Shown here piece by piece: positions 32,780 through 41,111 of a DNA stretch of 64,000 nt. A program made the translations under genes and the position numbers. The notes under the pieces were generated by a model. The model made no database searches and was not told the DNA's origin. It saw nothing but the letters and a program-made list of their open reading frames with translations. The stretch covers positions 1 to 64,000 of the forward strand of contig JAFWUX010000208.1 in the NCBI GenBank assembly GCA_017523995.1. Reading direction: 5' to 3'. Each line of letters begins with the position of its first letter. Position 1 is the first letter of the stretch. The stretch is from Oscillospiraceae bacterium. GTDB taxonomy: Bacteria; Bacillota_A; Clostridia; Oscillospirales; Ruminococcaceae.

Positions 32780-33991
32780 ATGAGAGAGATTATTCTGGTA
32801 AAATACGGCGAAATGGCGCTCAAGGGACTGAACAGAGGCTCCTTTGAGGATGTGCTGCTTCGCAACATCCGCTACCGGCTGAAAAAGCTCGGCAAGTTTT
32901 CGTATTCCAAGGCACAGTCTACGATTTACGTTGTGCCGGAGGCGGAAACGGATGAAGCCTGCGGCGAACTGCTCGCTGCTGCGATGCCGCGTCTGAAAAA
33001 GGTGTTCGGCATTGCGGCACTTGCGCGTGCGCTGACCTGCGAAAAATCCTTTGCGGATATTTCGACACGCTCGGTGCCGTATCTTGCGGATGCGCTGAAT
33101 GCGGCAAAGACCTTTAAGGTCGAGGCGAAGCGTGCAGACAAAGCCTTCCCGATGAAGTCGCCGCAGATCTGCGCGGAGCTTGGCGGCATTCTGCTTGAGC
33201 ATTATCCGCATCTGCGCGTGGATGTCAACCATCCGGATGTGACCGTGACTGTTGAGATCCGCGATCTGAATGCGTATGTTCATGCAGCGCGTGAAAAGGG
33301 TGCGGGCGGTCTTCCGGTCGGCACGGCGGGCAATGCGATGCTGCTGCTCTCCGGCGGCATTGACAGTCCGGTTGCCGCTTATATGATGGCGAAGCGCGGT
33401 CTGCGTGTGACGGCATGTCATTTTGCTTCTCCGCCCTATACCTCTGAGCGTGCGCTGCTGAAAGTTGAGCAGCTCTGCGAAAAGCTGACGCCGTGGTGCG
33501 GCAGCATGGCGTTCTACTGTGTGCCGTTCACGGAGATTCAGGAGCAGCTCCAGCGGAATTGTCCCGAGGAATACTTCACAATCCTGATGCGCCGCCTGAT
33601 GATGGAGATCGCATGCAGACTCGCAGAGCGCGAGGAATGCGGCGCGATCATCACGGGCGAGAGCCTCGGACAGGTTGCGAGCCAGACGCTTGCGGCACTT
33701 CAGTGTACGGATGCCGTGGCAACAATGCCGGTGCTCCGTCCGCTGATCGGCATGGATAAGACCGAGATCGTCGAGATTTCGCGCAAGATTGATACCTTTG
33801 ATATCTCGATTCAGCCCTATGAGGACTGCTGCACGGTCTTTACGCCGCGGCACCCGAAGCTGCGTCCGCATCTGGAGGATGTCGCCGCAGCACAGGCAGA
33901 GGTTGATTTTACACCGATGGTTGAGGCAGCAATTGCAGGTGCGACAAAAAAGGTCTTTGCACAGCATATCTCCGAGGAGCAGATGCTCTGA
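32780..33991 (+). CDS. thiI: tRNA 4-thiouridine synthase ThiI
   Basis: A 403-residue cytoplasmic enzyme that adenylates U8 of tRNA and transfers sulfur from a desulfurase; it can also serve thiazole synthesis. Residues ~1-60 are the ferredoxin-like part (ILVKYGEMALKGLNR), ~60-165 the THUMP domain, then the PP-loop SGGIDSPVAAY near residue 190 and ITGESLGQVASQTL. The cysteine in YEDCCTVF is the family's sulfur-carrying residue region. No C-terminal rhodanese domain, as in other Firmicutes. The nearby desulfurase is the likely sulfur donor. Confidence 0.95.
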   Translation: MREIILVKYGEMALKGLNRGSFEDVLLRNIRYRLKKLGKFSYSKAQSTIYVVPEAETDEACGELLAAAMPRLKKVFGIAALARALTCEKSFADISTRSVPYLADALNAAKTFKVEAKRADKAFPMKSPQICAELGGILLEHYPHLRVDVNHPDVTVTVEIRDLNAYVHAAREKGAGGLPVGTAGNAMLLLSGGIDSPVAAYMMAKRGLRVTACHFASPPYTSERALLKVEQLCEKLTPWCGSMAFYCVPFTEIQEQLQRNCPEEYFTILMRRLMMEIACRLAEREECGAIITGESLGQVASQTLAALQCTDAVATMPVLRPLIGMDKTEIVEISRKIDTFDISIQPYEDCCTVFTPRHPKLRPHLEDVAAAQAEVDFTPMVEAAIAGATKKVFAQHISEEQML

Positions 33992-34124
33992 TCAGTGTTT
34001 CATGTGGAACAATTTGCAAGCAGATACATTGATTATATGATATCATGATTTAGACTGAATGTGAAAATTCGACAAAATATGCCGCTCTGAATTGTTGCAT
34101 ATTACAAAATATCGTGCGGATGAC

Positions 34125-34154
34125 TTGACAATACGGCGCCTGATGTAGTACAAT
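34125..34154 (+). promoter_or_regulatory. Promoter of the sortase B unit
   Basis: TTGACA (34125-34130), 18 bases, TACAAT (34149-34154). The start codon is 525 bases further on. Confidence 0.65.
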
Positions 34155-34160
34155 GTTCAT

Positions 34161-34678
34161 TGAGAATAGGCTTACTGCGGCTTACGGCATCTGCCCGGCT
34201 GCCCCAAGTCTTTTCTCTGAACGATACATCAGTGTCAGGCGCATCCCGTGTTTTGTGACCGGAACTGCGGCTGCTCTGACCGGATGAAGCGAAACTCGCT
34301 TCATGTCCTGTCCGGCGAATCAGAGGATTTGCGGACTGTGATCTGCCGGTTTTCCGGTGACTGCGTACCAGCAGCCGTATCACAGTGCATGAATCCCACG
34401 GGGAACCGGATCGGCGGGATTCCGGAGCGGAACGGCGGAACTTCCAGCCGTCCTGCTGACACGGTTTCTGCCTGTCAGATGCACTTGCTGTCGTCGGCTT
34501 GACCGGCGGCATCCGGAGAAGATACACGAAATGTGAATTCCCGAAAGGGAATATTGATTGCTGACTGGGAGATGTACAGACTCTCACATGCAAAACCTGT
34601 GCGGATGCAGAAGCGAAAGGGCGAGCGTACCGATGCTCTCCGGAAACGGATGCAGAAGCAAATGATGGAGGCGTTCAA
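34161..34678 (+). promoter_or_regulatory. Long untranslated leader before sortase B
   Basis: About 518 bases between the promoter and the sortase start, GC-rich and full of short inverted repeats (for example GATGAAGCGA/TCGCTTCATG and TTCCCGAAAGGGAA). No ORF in it has a ribosome binding site and a protein-like composition. The features are those of a structured leader. I could not match it to a known riboswitch class; a c-di-AMP riboswitch was considered because of the cell wall genes behind it. Confidence 0.4.
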
Positions 34679-36241
34679 ATGGATATCAGGCAAAATCCCT
34701 ATCAAGAACCTAGCTGCCCTGACGTACCGCAGAAACCTGCAGGTGCGCAGAACGCAGTACCCGGGAATGATTCCCCGCTTCGGGCGGATGTCACTCCGAA
34801 CGGGACCAGAAGAACATACAGTGCGCATCGGATGCTGAAGGGTGCCGCGGGACGTGCGGAGATTTCGGACGAAGATAAGCTGAGAGATGTGCTTCGGGAA
34901 ACGGAACGAGGGCAGAATCATGAACAGGACGACATTACGGCGATTTTAGAAGAAGTCGAAGCAAAACGTCACACTACAGCAGATGAACAGCCGAATGTCG
35001 AATATTCTTCCGGCAGAACAGAAGCGTCCGCAGGACATCGTGTCCCGCGGGAGGCGGTCACAACTGCTCCGGCAGAACGGCCAAAGGCTGCTGTGCGGCA
35101 TACGGGAAGGCCGAGACCTGAGACACATACGGTGACTCGGGAGGAGGCGGTCTCGGAGGCGGCACCGCGGCAGCGGAAGGGAAACGGTAAGAAAAAGCGC
35201 AAACACTATACCTTTAAGGAGAGCTTAAAATTTTTTGTACCGTGGAAAGGCGACTCTCTGTTTGAGTCCTTCCGGAAAATTGTCTTTTCGCTCGCGCTGA
35301 TTGTTGTCGGCGTCTGTACATTTCTGATCGGCAGCTACTATATCGACCTGTACAAGGCAAAGAAGATGTACGAGGAAATTCAGGCGCGGATTGACGAGGC
35401 AAAGGCGAACCGGCATTTCAACGAGGACAGCAATACAGAAGAATCTGTCGGCGGAATGGTTGAATGGTTGGATTTCAACTATTTCGGCGAGACGCTGCTC
35501 CCCATCAACCCCGATGCTGTCGGCTATGTCAGCATTGAGGGCACCGAGGTCAGCTATCCGGTGGTGCAGAAGCAAAGATTAAGCGATCCGAATCAAAACC
35601 CGAACGACTACTATCTCAACCGGACGTTCAAACAGGAGCAGAGCAAATCTGGCTGCATCTTTATGGATTTCCGGAACCACTTTGATGAGGTAGTCGATCA
35701 CCGTCGAGTATTCGACAACTCCGGAAATGTTTTCATTTACGGACACAACATGAATAATAGAACGATGTTCGGAAGTCTGCGCGACTATATCAACAATCCG
35801 TCATTCTACAGCGCACACCCGATTGTCAATTATTCCTCTCTCTATAAAGATTACGTGTTCAAGATTTTCGCCATCTTTGTTGTAGACGGCGAGGATTACA
35901 CCTCGGATCTTGCATTTGACTGCTGGAATACATTGGACTTTGCCGATGAGGACGCGTTCTATGATTATGTGAACGAAGCAAAGAAACGCACAATGATCAA
36001 CACAAATGTTGATGTGAAGTATGGAGATCAACTCTTGTCGCTGTACACGTGCAACGGACTGGTCGCCAATGCCAAGCTGATTCTGATGTGTCGAGAAGTT
36101 CGTGCAGGCGAAGACCCGAAAGAGGGTACGGAGAATGCCACATTGAATGAAAATGTGCTGTACCCGAAGGCCTACTATAAAGGAGGCCGCCCTGTTAATT
36201 ACGATCCCAAGAAATTCGTGCCGTATGGTCCGAATGCGTAA
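34679..36241 (+). CDS. Class B sortase
   Basis: A 520-residue membrane protein with GGAGGC before the ATG. Residues 1-~180 are a charged, disordered cytoplasmic region rich in Arg, Glu and Pro; a membrane segment follows (~194-216, IVFSLALIVVGVCTFLIGSYY), and then the sortase domain outside. Catalytic residues: His in FIYGHNMNNRTMFG, Cys in LLSLYTCNG, Arg in LILMCREVR, with the class B spacing. It would join proteins to peptidoglycan or build pili. The long N-terminus is unusual; sortases typically have a short one. The next gene encodes a SpoIID-domain protein. Confidence 0.9.
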   Translation: MDIRQNPYQEPSCPDVPQKPAGAQNAVPGNDSPLRADVTPNGTRRTYSAHRMLKGAAGRAEISDEDKLRDVLRETERGQNHEQDDITAILEEVEAKRHTTADEQPNVEYSSGRTEASAGHRVPREAVTTAPAERPKAAVRHTGRPRPETHTVTREEAVSEAAPRQRKGNGKKKRKHYTFKESLKFFVPWKGDSLFESFRKIVFSLALIVVGVCTFLIGSYYIDLYKAKKMYEEIQARIDEAKANRHFNEDSNTEESVGGMVEWLDFNYFGETLLPINPDAVGYVSIEGTEVSYPVVQKQRLSDPNQNPNDYYLNRTFKQEQSKSGCIFMDFRNHFDEVVDHRRVFDNSGNVFIYGHNMNNRTMFGSLRDYINNPSFYSAHPIVNYSSLYKDYVFKIFAIFVVDGEDYTSDLAFDCWNTLDFADEDAFYDYVNEAKKRTMINTNVDVKYGDQLLSLYTCNGLVANAKLILMCREVRAGEDPKEGTENATLNENVLYPKAYYKGGRPVNYDPKKFVPYGPNA

Positions 36242-36632
36242 TTCAGGTTTTGATTTCACCGAAATCAAACTGAAGGGAAATGGGATGTCAAGGAGGTAAA
36301 CGTACTTGTTTCCGCTTTGAGCGGACTGTTTTCTTTCGGTTATGCTGTCTTATATCGTATCTGAGCGGCGAGCGTACAGCCGTCCTCACCCGCGGCGGGA
36401 GCTGCGGAGCACATCTCCGCGATATGAGATATTTAGCTTAACAGAGAGATGTACGCAGGTAAACTGCGACGCAGAACAACGCGTCGTTCCCGGATGGCGC
36501 GCGCTGAAAGGTCGGATTGGGACTGACCGGACGGCGAAGGGAGGACACAAACGATTAGACAAAATCCCCACAGCAATCTTGGGGAAATAAAGCCGGGCTA
36601 ACCCGGTGAGATTGATAAATTGGAGAGAAACT
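36242..36632 (+). promoter_or_regulatory. Leader between sortase B and the SpoIID-domain gene
   Basis: 391 bases with no supported gene. It contains a TTTGATTTC/GAAATCAAA hairpin right after the sortase stop, a TCCGCT/AGCGGA hairpin followed by GTTTTCTTTC (36311-36334, possible terminator), further GC-rich pairs and a CCGGG/CCCGG hairpin near the start codon. No clear promoter was found. GCGAGCGTAC occurs in both leaders. Confidence 0.4.
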
Positions 36633-37937
36633 ATGCAAGCTCGAACGCGAAGAAACCGCGTGGCGATTCTGGTTGCAATGGCTCTGTGTTTCACCAGTAC
36701 ATGTGCAATTCAGAGCGACAGAGACGCCATGCTGCGCTCAGGAGCTGCCAATACTGCGTTTGCCGCTACAACAGGAGGCTATGAGAACGGGACGGACGTA
36801 CAAGCCGTTTTGGGACCTGCCGACTCGCGCAGCAGCCTTCAGTCGGGTGCAGACGCATATGAAGTTGCCGATTTGCGGAAGGCTGATCTTTATGAATATG
36901 ATGACAGCCTTATGCTTGTTCGGTATGAGGCAGTTGATTCTGAGCCGGACGAAACGCCAACGACTACTACTGCAACGACAACTGCTGTCACAGATGACAG
37001 CGAAAACGATATTACCACTGTTACGTCGGTCGTAACAACCTATGAAGAACCTGTTGTCACAGCTCGCGAAACCATTGCCGCAGAACCCGGCAGCGTTGTG
37101 TTCTATTCCTCCGGATTCGGACACGGCGTCGGAATGAGCCAGAACGGCGCAAATTTCTATGCAATGTATGACGGCTGGACGTACGATCAAATCCTGAGTC
37201 TCTACTATCCCGGAACGATGCTGGTTCAGACCGGTACTTCGGAATGGGAAACCATGACAGTCGGCGGAAAGACTGATACAGTTGTGTCGATCCTCTCGCA
37301 GATTGTCAATAACGAAATGGGCGATTCTTTCTCTGTCGAAGCCATCAAGGCACAGGCAATTGCAGCTTATACCTACTATCTGTATAACGGATACGGTGCC
37401 GGTATGATCTGCAAGGCGAATCCGTCCGAAAAAATCGTGGATGCTGTTCGATCTGTTCTCGGTATCGTTGTGTACTACGAGAACGCTCCGGCACTCACAT
37501 CGTTCTATGCATCCAGCGGCGGCGCAACGGCTTCCTGCAAGGATATCTTCTATGCTGATCTTCCTTATTTGCAGAGCGTGCCCGTCAGACATGACGAATC
37601 TTCCGATCCGCATTTTAACAGCACCAAGGTATTTCATGCCGACGTGCTCAAATCCACACTCGAAAACACTTACCATGTCACGCTCACAGGCAACCCATAT
37701 GATTGGATTCAACTTGAGTACGGTGACGGCGGCTATGTAGCCAGCGCGCTCATCGGCGGGCAAGTTTGCGTGAAGGGCAATGACCTGCGCGGCGTACTTG
37801 GTTTGAAGTCTCCGAAGTTTGAATTTGCGTATCAGGCGGCATCTGCCTCTGACGCTGTTCAGAATGCAGCGAACGTGAATGATTCCATGACATCTCAGGG
37901 TGAGACAGCAGCGGAGGAATCCACACAGGATATGTAA
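36633..37937 (+). CDS. Secreted SpoIID/LytB-domain protein with permuted motif order
   Basis: A 434-residue exported protein; ATG 36633 lies after GGAG. Residues 1-45 are a signal peptide, followed by a Thr-rich linker (~110-150). SpoIID-family proteins normally run from EAL.AQA..ARTY to a C-terminal GHGVGMSQ.GA. Here FGHGVGMSQNGANFYAMY with YYPGT comes first (~residues 165-200), and VEAIKAQAIAAYTYYLYNGY, then FYASSGGATASCKD and LPYLQSV, follow. This is a circular permutation of the domain. SpoIID trims peptidoglycan glycan strands at stem-free sites. It is probably expressed with sortase B. Confidence 0.85.
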   Translation: MQARTRRNRVAILVAMALCFTSTCAIQSDRDAMLRSGAANTAFAATTGGYENGTDVQAVLGPADSRSSLQSGADAYEVADLRKADLYEYDDSLMLVRYEAVDSEPDETPTTTTATTTAVTDDSENDITTVTSVVTTYEEPVVTARETIAAEPGSVVFYSSGFGHGVGMSQNGANFYAMYDGWTYDQILSLYYPGTMLVQTGTSEWETMTVGGKTDTVVSILSQIVNNEMGDSFSVEAIKAQAIAAYTYYLYNGYGAGMICKANPSEKIVDAVRSVLGIVVYYENAPALTSFYASSGGATASCKDIFYADLPYLQSVPVRHDESSDPHFNSTKVFHADVLKSTLENTYHVTLTGNPYDWIQLEYGDGGYVASALIGGQVCVKGNDLRGVLGLKSPKFEFAYQAASASDAVQNAANVNDSMTSQGETAAEESTQDM

Positions 37938-37956
37938 TCCGCATCAATTGAATGTG

Positions 37957-37992
37957 AAAAAATCCCGTACAGGAGACTGTGCGGGATTTTTT
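37957..37992 (+). terminator. Terminator of the SpoIID-domain gene
   Basis: A 12-bp stem (37961-37972 with 37977-37988) followed by TTTT. Confidence 0.9.
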
Positions 37993-38043
37993 GATACATG
38001 TGGATTTTTGTACGATTCTACTGCGAAATGGTACGATATGTCA

Positions 38044-38072
38044 TTGACTTTCGGGCAGGATTGTTCTATAAT
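38044..38072 (+). promoter_or_regulatory. Promoter of the CE2-like esterase gene
   Basis: TTGACT (38044-38049), 17 bases, TATAAT (38067-38072), 29 bases before the start. Confidence 0.88.
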
Positions 38073-38101
38073 GACAATATAATACGAGGGGAGGGTTTGC
38101 C

Positions 38102-39814
38102 ATGCAAACAAAGAGAATTGCCGTTTTTGCCGCAGCGATGCTGTTTGTACAGGCTGCAATGCCGCTGAATGCTTCGGCGGCTTCTGCAAGCGATGTCCGG
38201 CATCTGGTGAAAACACTGACGACAAACGGCGCAATGACAAAGGCAGACGACTTCAACGGAGACGGGCTGGTCAATGCAGTGGATCTGACGCTGATGAAGC
38301 GTGCGGTTCTTGCAGAGGCACAGGCGGATACCGGAGAGGTCAAAGCCCAGACCGTGACCGCGATCACCGAGCAGACAAAACTGATCGGCAGAACGCTCAC
38401 GAAGGACGGCGTCACATGGCTCGTGCACAGTGGCTCAGCCGTTGAGTGTACCGTTACGGGCGTGGAGGCGAGCGTCACAATTGAGGGCGACGGCAATGTC
38501 CGGAGCGATGCGAAATACCGTCCGCGCTACGGCGTCTATGTGGACGGCGAGCTCATCAAGGATGTTGTCATGGGCGAATCGGAGCAGGTTGTCAAGCTGT
38601 TTTCCGGCACGGAAAAGCGCACTGCAACGGTCAAGGTCATGCATCTTTCCGAGGCAAACAACGGCGCGATTGGTGTCAAGCAGTTTGATGTGAAGTCCTC
38701 AGCGGCGAAACCGGTGCAGCCGACGGCGAAGAAAGATCTGACCATCGAGTTCGTCGGCGATTCGATCACCTGCGCTTACGGTGTCGGTGCGGATTCGCAG
38801 TATGTCGGTTTTGAGACCGCGACTGAGGATTTCTCCAAATCCTATGCATATCTGACGGCGCAGCTGCTCAATGCTGATTACAGCGCGGTCAGTTACAGCG
38901 GTTACGGCATCGTCTCCGGCTATTCGAGCGACGGGAAAAAGAATGCGGATTCGCTTGTGCCGCCGGTCTATCAAAATGTTGCAAAGAGCACGGATTACGC
39001 AGTGCCGTGGGATTTTGAAGCGCATCCGGTGGATGTGGTCTTTGTGAACCTCGGCACGAATGACGATTCCTACGCAAGCAAGGAACTGGAAACGCGCGGC
39101 AAGGAATATCAGACCGAGTATCTGGCGTTCCTCAAGCAGCTCCGCAAGTGCAATCCGGATGCTGCGATCGTCTGCACACTCGGCATCATGGGCTGTCAGG
39201 AGCTGTATCCGTATCTCGAGGCTGCGGTCAAGGAGTTCGGGGATGCGAAAACGATCTGCTATGAGTCCCCGACGCATAACATCACGCAGGACGGCATCGG
39301 CGCGGACTGGCATCCATCTCCGGTGACGCATGAGAAGAATTCCTATCTCGCTGCGGATCACATCTGCAAGGCGCTCGGGATTCCGTACAGCGGTGTCGGT
39401 CTGGATTTTGCCGCAGACGGTGAATACGGCTGCGATTTTGATAAATCCAACGGCGCAGATGGCTGGCCGTATTTCAGCGACTGGAACAAATCGCTCAATA
39501 TCAACATTTCGAGCGGCGGCACATCGCCCGAGGAGATTCTCGGCTATGTCCGCAAGCTGAACCTGACAAAGGGTACATATACACTCAGCTTTACCGTCAA
39601 GGGCGGCGAAAAGGCGGAGATTCCGTATATTATCCGCAGCATGACCGATCACAAGAAGGTTTACTGCGAGGGCGTCTGCAAAGGCGGCGCGGCTTCTGAG
39701 AAGTTTACAATTGCTGCGGATGCGCCGGACAGTGAGATCGTATTTCCGGTCGGTGCAGTCGGCGGACTGAACCTGACATTTGAGAGCATCACGCTTTACA
39801 AAACCGAAGCATAA
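38102..39814 (+). CDS. Secreted CE2-like SGNH esterase with N-terminal half-dockerin
   Basis: A 570-residue exported enzyme with GGGGAGGG before the ATG. Signal peptide ~1-28. Residues ~31-73 carry a dockerin-like helix followed by one calcium loop (DDFNGDGLVNAVDLTLMKR); the loop of the first repeat is missing. A beta-sandwich follows, then an SGNH esterase: FVGDSITCAYG with catalytic Ser221, NLGTNDD, and DWHPSPVTH with His404. The sandwich-plus-SGNH layout fits carbohydrate esterase family 2, which deacetylates xylan or mannan. A C-terminal ~150-residue beta domain resembles a carbohydrate-binding module. It would act on plant fibre outside the cell. Confidence 0.9.
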   Translation: MQTKRIAVFAAAMLFVQAAMPLNASAASASDVRHLVKTLTTNGAMTKADDFNGDGLVNAVDLTLMKRAVLAEAQADTGEVKAQTVTAITEQTKLIGRTLTKDGVTWLVHSGSAVECTVTGVEASVTIEGDGNVRSDAKYRPRYGVYVDGELIKDVVMGESEQVVKLFSGTEKRTATVKVMHLSEANNGAIGVKQFDVKSSAAKPVQPTAKKDLTIEFVGDSITCAYGVGADSQYVGFETATEDFSKSYAYLTAQLLNADYSAVSYSGYGIVSGYSSDGKKNADSLVPPVYQNVAKSTDYAVPWDFEAHPVDVVFVNLGTNDDSYASKELETRGKEYQTEYLAFLKQLRKCNPDAAIVCTLGIMGCQELYPYLEAAVKEFGDAKTICYESPTHNITQDGIGADWHPSPVTHEKNSYLAADHICKALGIPYSGVGLDFAADGEYGCDFDKSNGADGWPYFSDWNKSLNINISSGGTSPEEILGYVRKLNLTKGTYTLSFTVKGGEKAEIPYIIRSMTDHKKVYCEGVCKGGAASEKFTIAADAPDSEIVFPVGAVGGLNLTFESITLYKTEA

Positions 39815-39831
39815 TCTGAAAGGATACCCAT

Positions 39832-39873
39832 AAAAAGCCCCTGAGTGTCAAAAAACACTCAGGGGCTTTCTTG
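39832..39873. terminator. Bidirectional terminator
   Basis: A 15-bp perfect stem (39834-39848 with 39855-39869) with A-run and T-run, between convergent genes. Confidence 0.93.
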
Positions 39874-39892
39874 ATTGATTTTTTAAGTGAAA

Positions 39893-40960
39893 TCACATAT
39901 TATCATTGTAAAAACTCAAAAATCTTGAAAACAATTCTGTATCAAGCATATTGCACCATTTGTTTCTGTCGAGATGCTGATGAATATAATCTGCTTTCTC
40001 CGCTTTGAATCGTTCGTTGTTTTCCTCTGCGTTATAATCATAATCAAGCGTTTTGAGCCATTCATCAAACGCAGCATTGAACTCGTTTACATATGTCTGA
40101 TCGTCAAAAATGAAATTATGCCCTTTGTCCTTCAGCCGGATAAATTCAAATCGCGGGTCATCCTTATATGCATCGTAATACAGGTCGAAACCGTATTCGA
40201 TCGGAACAACACCGTCATCTTCACTGTGTACGATCATGACTTTTGCATCGCTGTTTTCAAAGCCGTCCATCGCTGTATTGGAAGCATATTTTCCGTATCG
40301 GATGCGCTCGTGCATCCGAATGAACGGCATCATCGTGTAAATGACGTTACCTGCCTGTTTCTTTCCGCCCGCTTCAAACAGATCAGATGAACGGTTGCAG
40401 CCCGAACACGCAATAACAGCTTTTACCTCCGGATGATATGTGAGAACACTGCATACGCTGTAACTGCCCCAGCTGTGACCGAACAAGGCAATCGGCAGCT
40501 TCGGGAAGTTGCCGCTGTTTTCCACAAAGGTGATAGCGTTGTCAAGATCAATCTGTCCCTGCGGGATACCGCCCACGCCTTCGCCCTCACTTTTGTCATT
40601 TCCGGTTGCATCGTAAGCAAACACATAATAACCGTTCTGCGCAAAGAAGTTTGCGCATTCCATGTAGGAATTGTGTCCGGCGCCGAAACCGTGCGCAATC
40701 ACAATAATACCTTTCTGTTCATCGCCTGCGCTGTACCAATAGCCCTGGAGTTTCTGCCCCTTGTCTGACGGAAACGTATACTCGGAACAGGACAATCCTT
40801 TGTAATCTTCAACATACAGCAGATACGGCTCGTAGCTTTCAAAGCGTTTGTTAAAATTATCGTTATATATACTGACAGACAGTGCCCACCATCCTGCGAT
40901 GATGGCAATAAGCACACATAACAGAATGATGATGACGATTTTTTTCTTTGATTTTTTCAT
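39893..40960 (-). CDS. Membrane-anchored alpha/beta hydrolase
   Basis: A 355-residue protein; ATG 40960 follows AGAGGA. A Lys-rich N-terminus and one membrane helix (~7-28) anchor it with the hydrolase domain outside. IIVIAHGFGAGHNSYMECA is the oxyanion strand, FGHSWGSYS the nucleophile elbow (Ser near 175), VHSEDDGVVP supplies the acid and KGHNF the histidine. It belongs to the serine hydrolase/BAAT-like group seen in Firmicutes. It is not close in sequence to the other hydrolase at 11125. Substrate unknown. Confidence 0.88.
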   Translation of the reverse strand: MKKSKKKIVIIILLCVLIAIIAGWWALSVSIYNDNFNKRFESYEPYLLYVEDYKGLSCSEYTFPSDKGQKLQGYWYSAGDEQKGIIVIAHGFGAGHNSYMECANFFAQNGYYVFAYDATGNDKSEGEGVGGIPQGQIDLDNAITFVENSGNFPKLPIALFGHSWGSYSVCSVLTYHPEVKAVIACSGCNRSSDLFEAGGKKQAGNVIYTMMPFIRMHERIRYGKYASNTAMDGFENSDAKVMIVHSEDDGVVPIEYGFDLYYDAYKDDPRFEFIRLKDKGHNFIFDDQTYVNEFNAAFDEWLKTLDYDYNAEENNERFKAEKADYIHQHLDRNKWCNMLDTELFSRFLSFYNDNM

Positions 40961-41111
40961 TCTTTCATCCTCTTTTACCATTCAGGTAACTTCCAAATTT
41001 TGTCATTCAATATAATTGAAGTGCTGTCAATAGAAATGCCATAGTACTTCTGACCGGACATCACAAATACTATGGCGTATCTTCTATATGAACATGCGCG
41101 CTGTTCTTGGA

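Noticed and set aside
34161..34678. A c-di-AMP, TPP or cobalamin riboswitch in the sortase leader
   Set aside because: Conserved core words of these classes could not be found in the right order, so only a leader is reported.
36342..36590. An 82-codon ORF in the leader before the SpoIID-domain gene
   Set aside because: Arg-rich composition of a GC-rich non-coding frame, no RBS.
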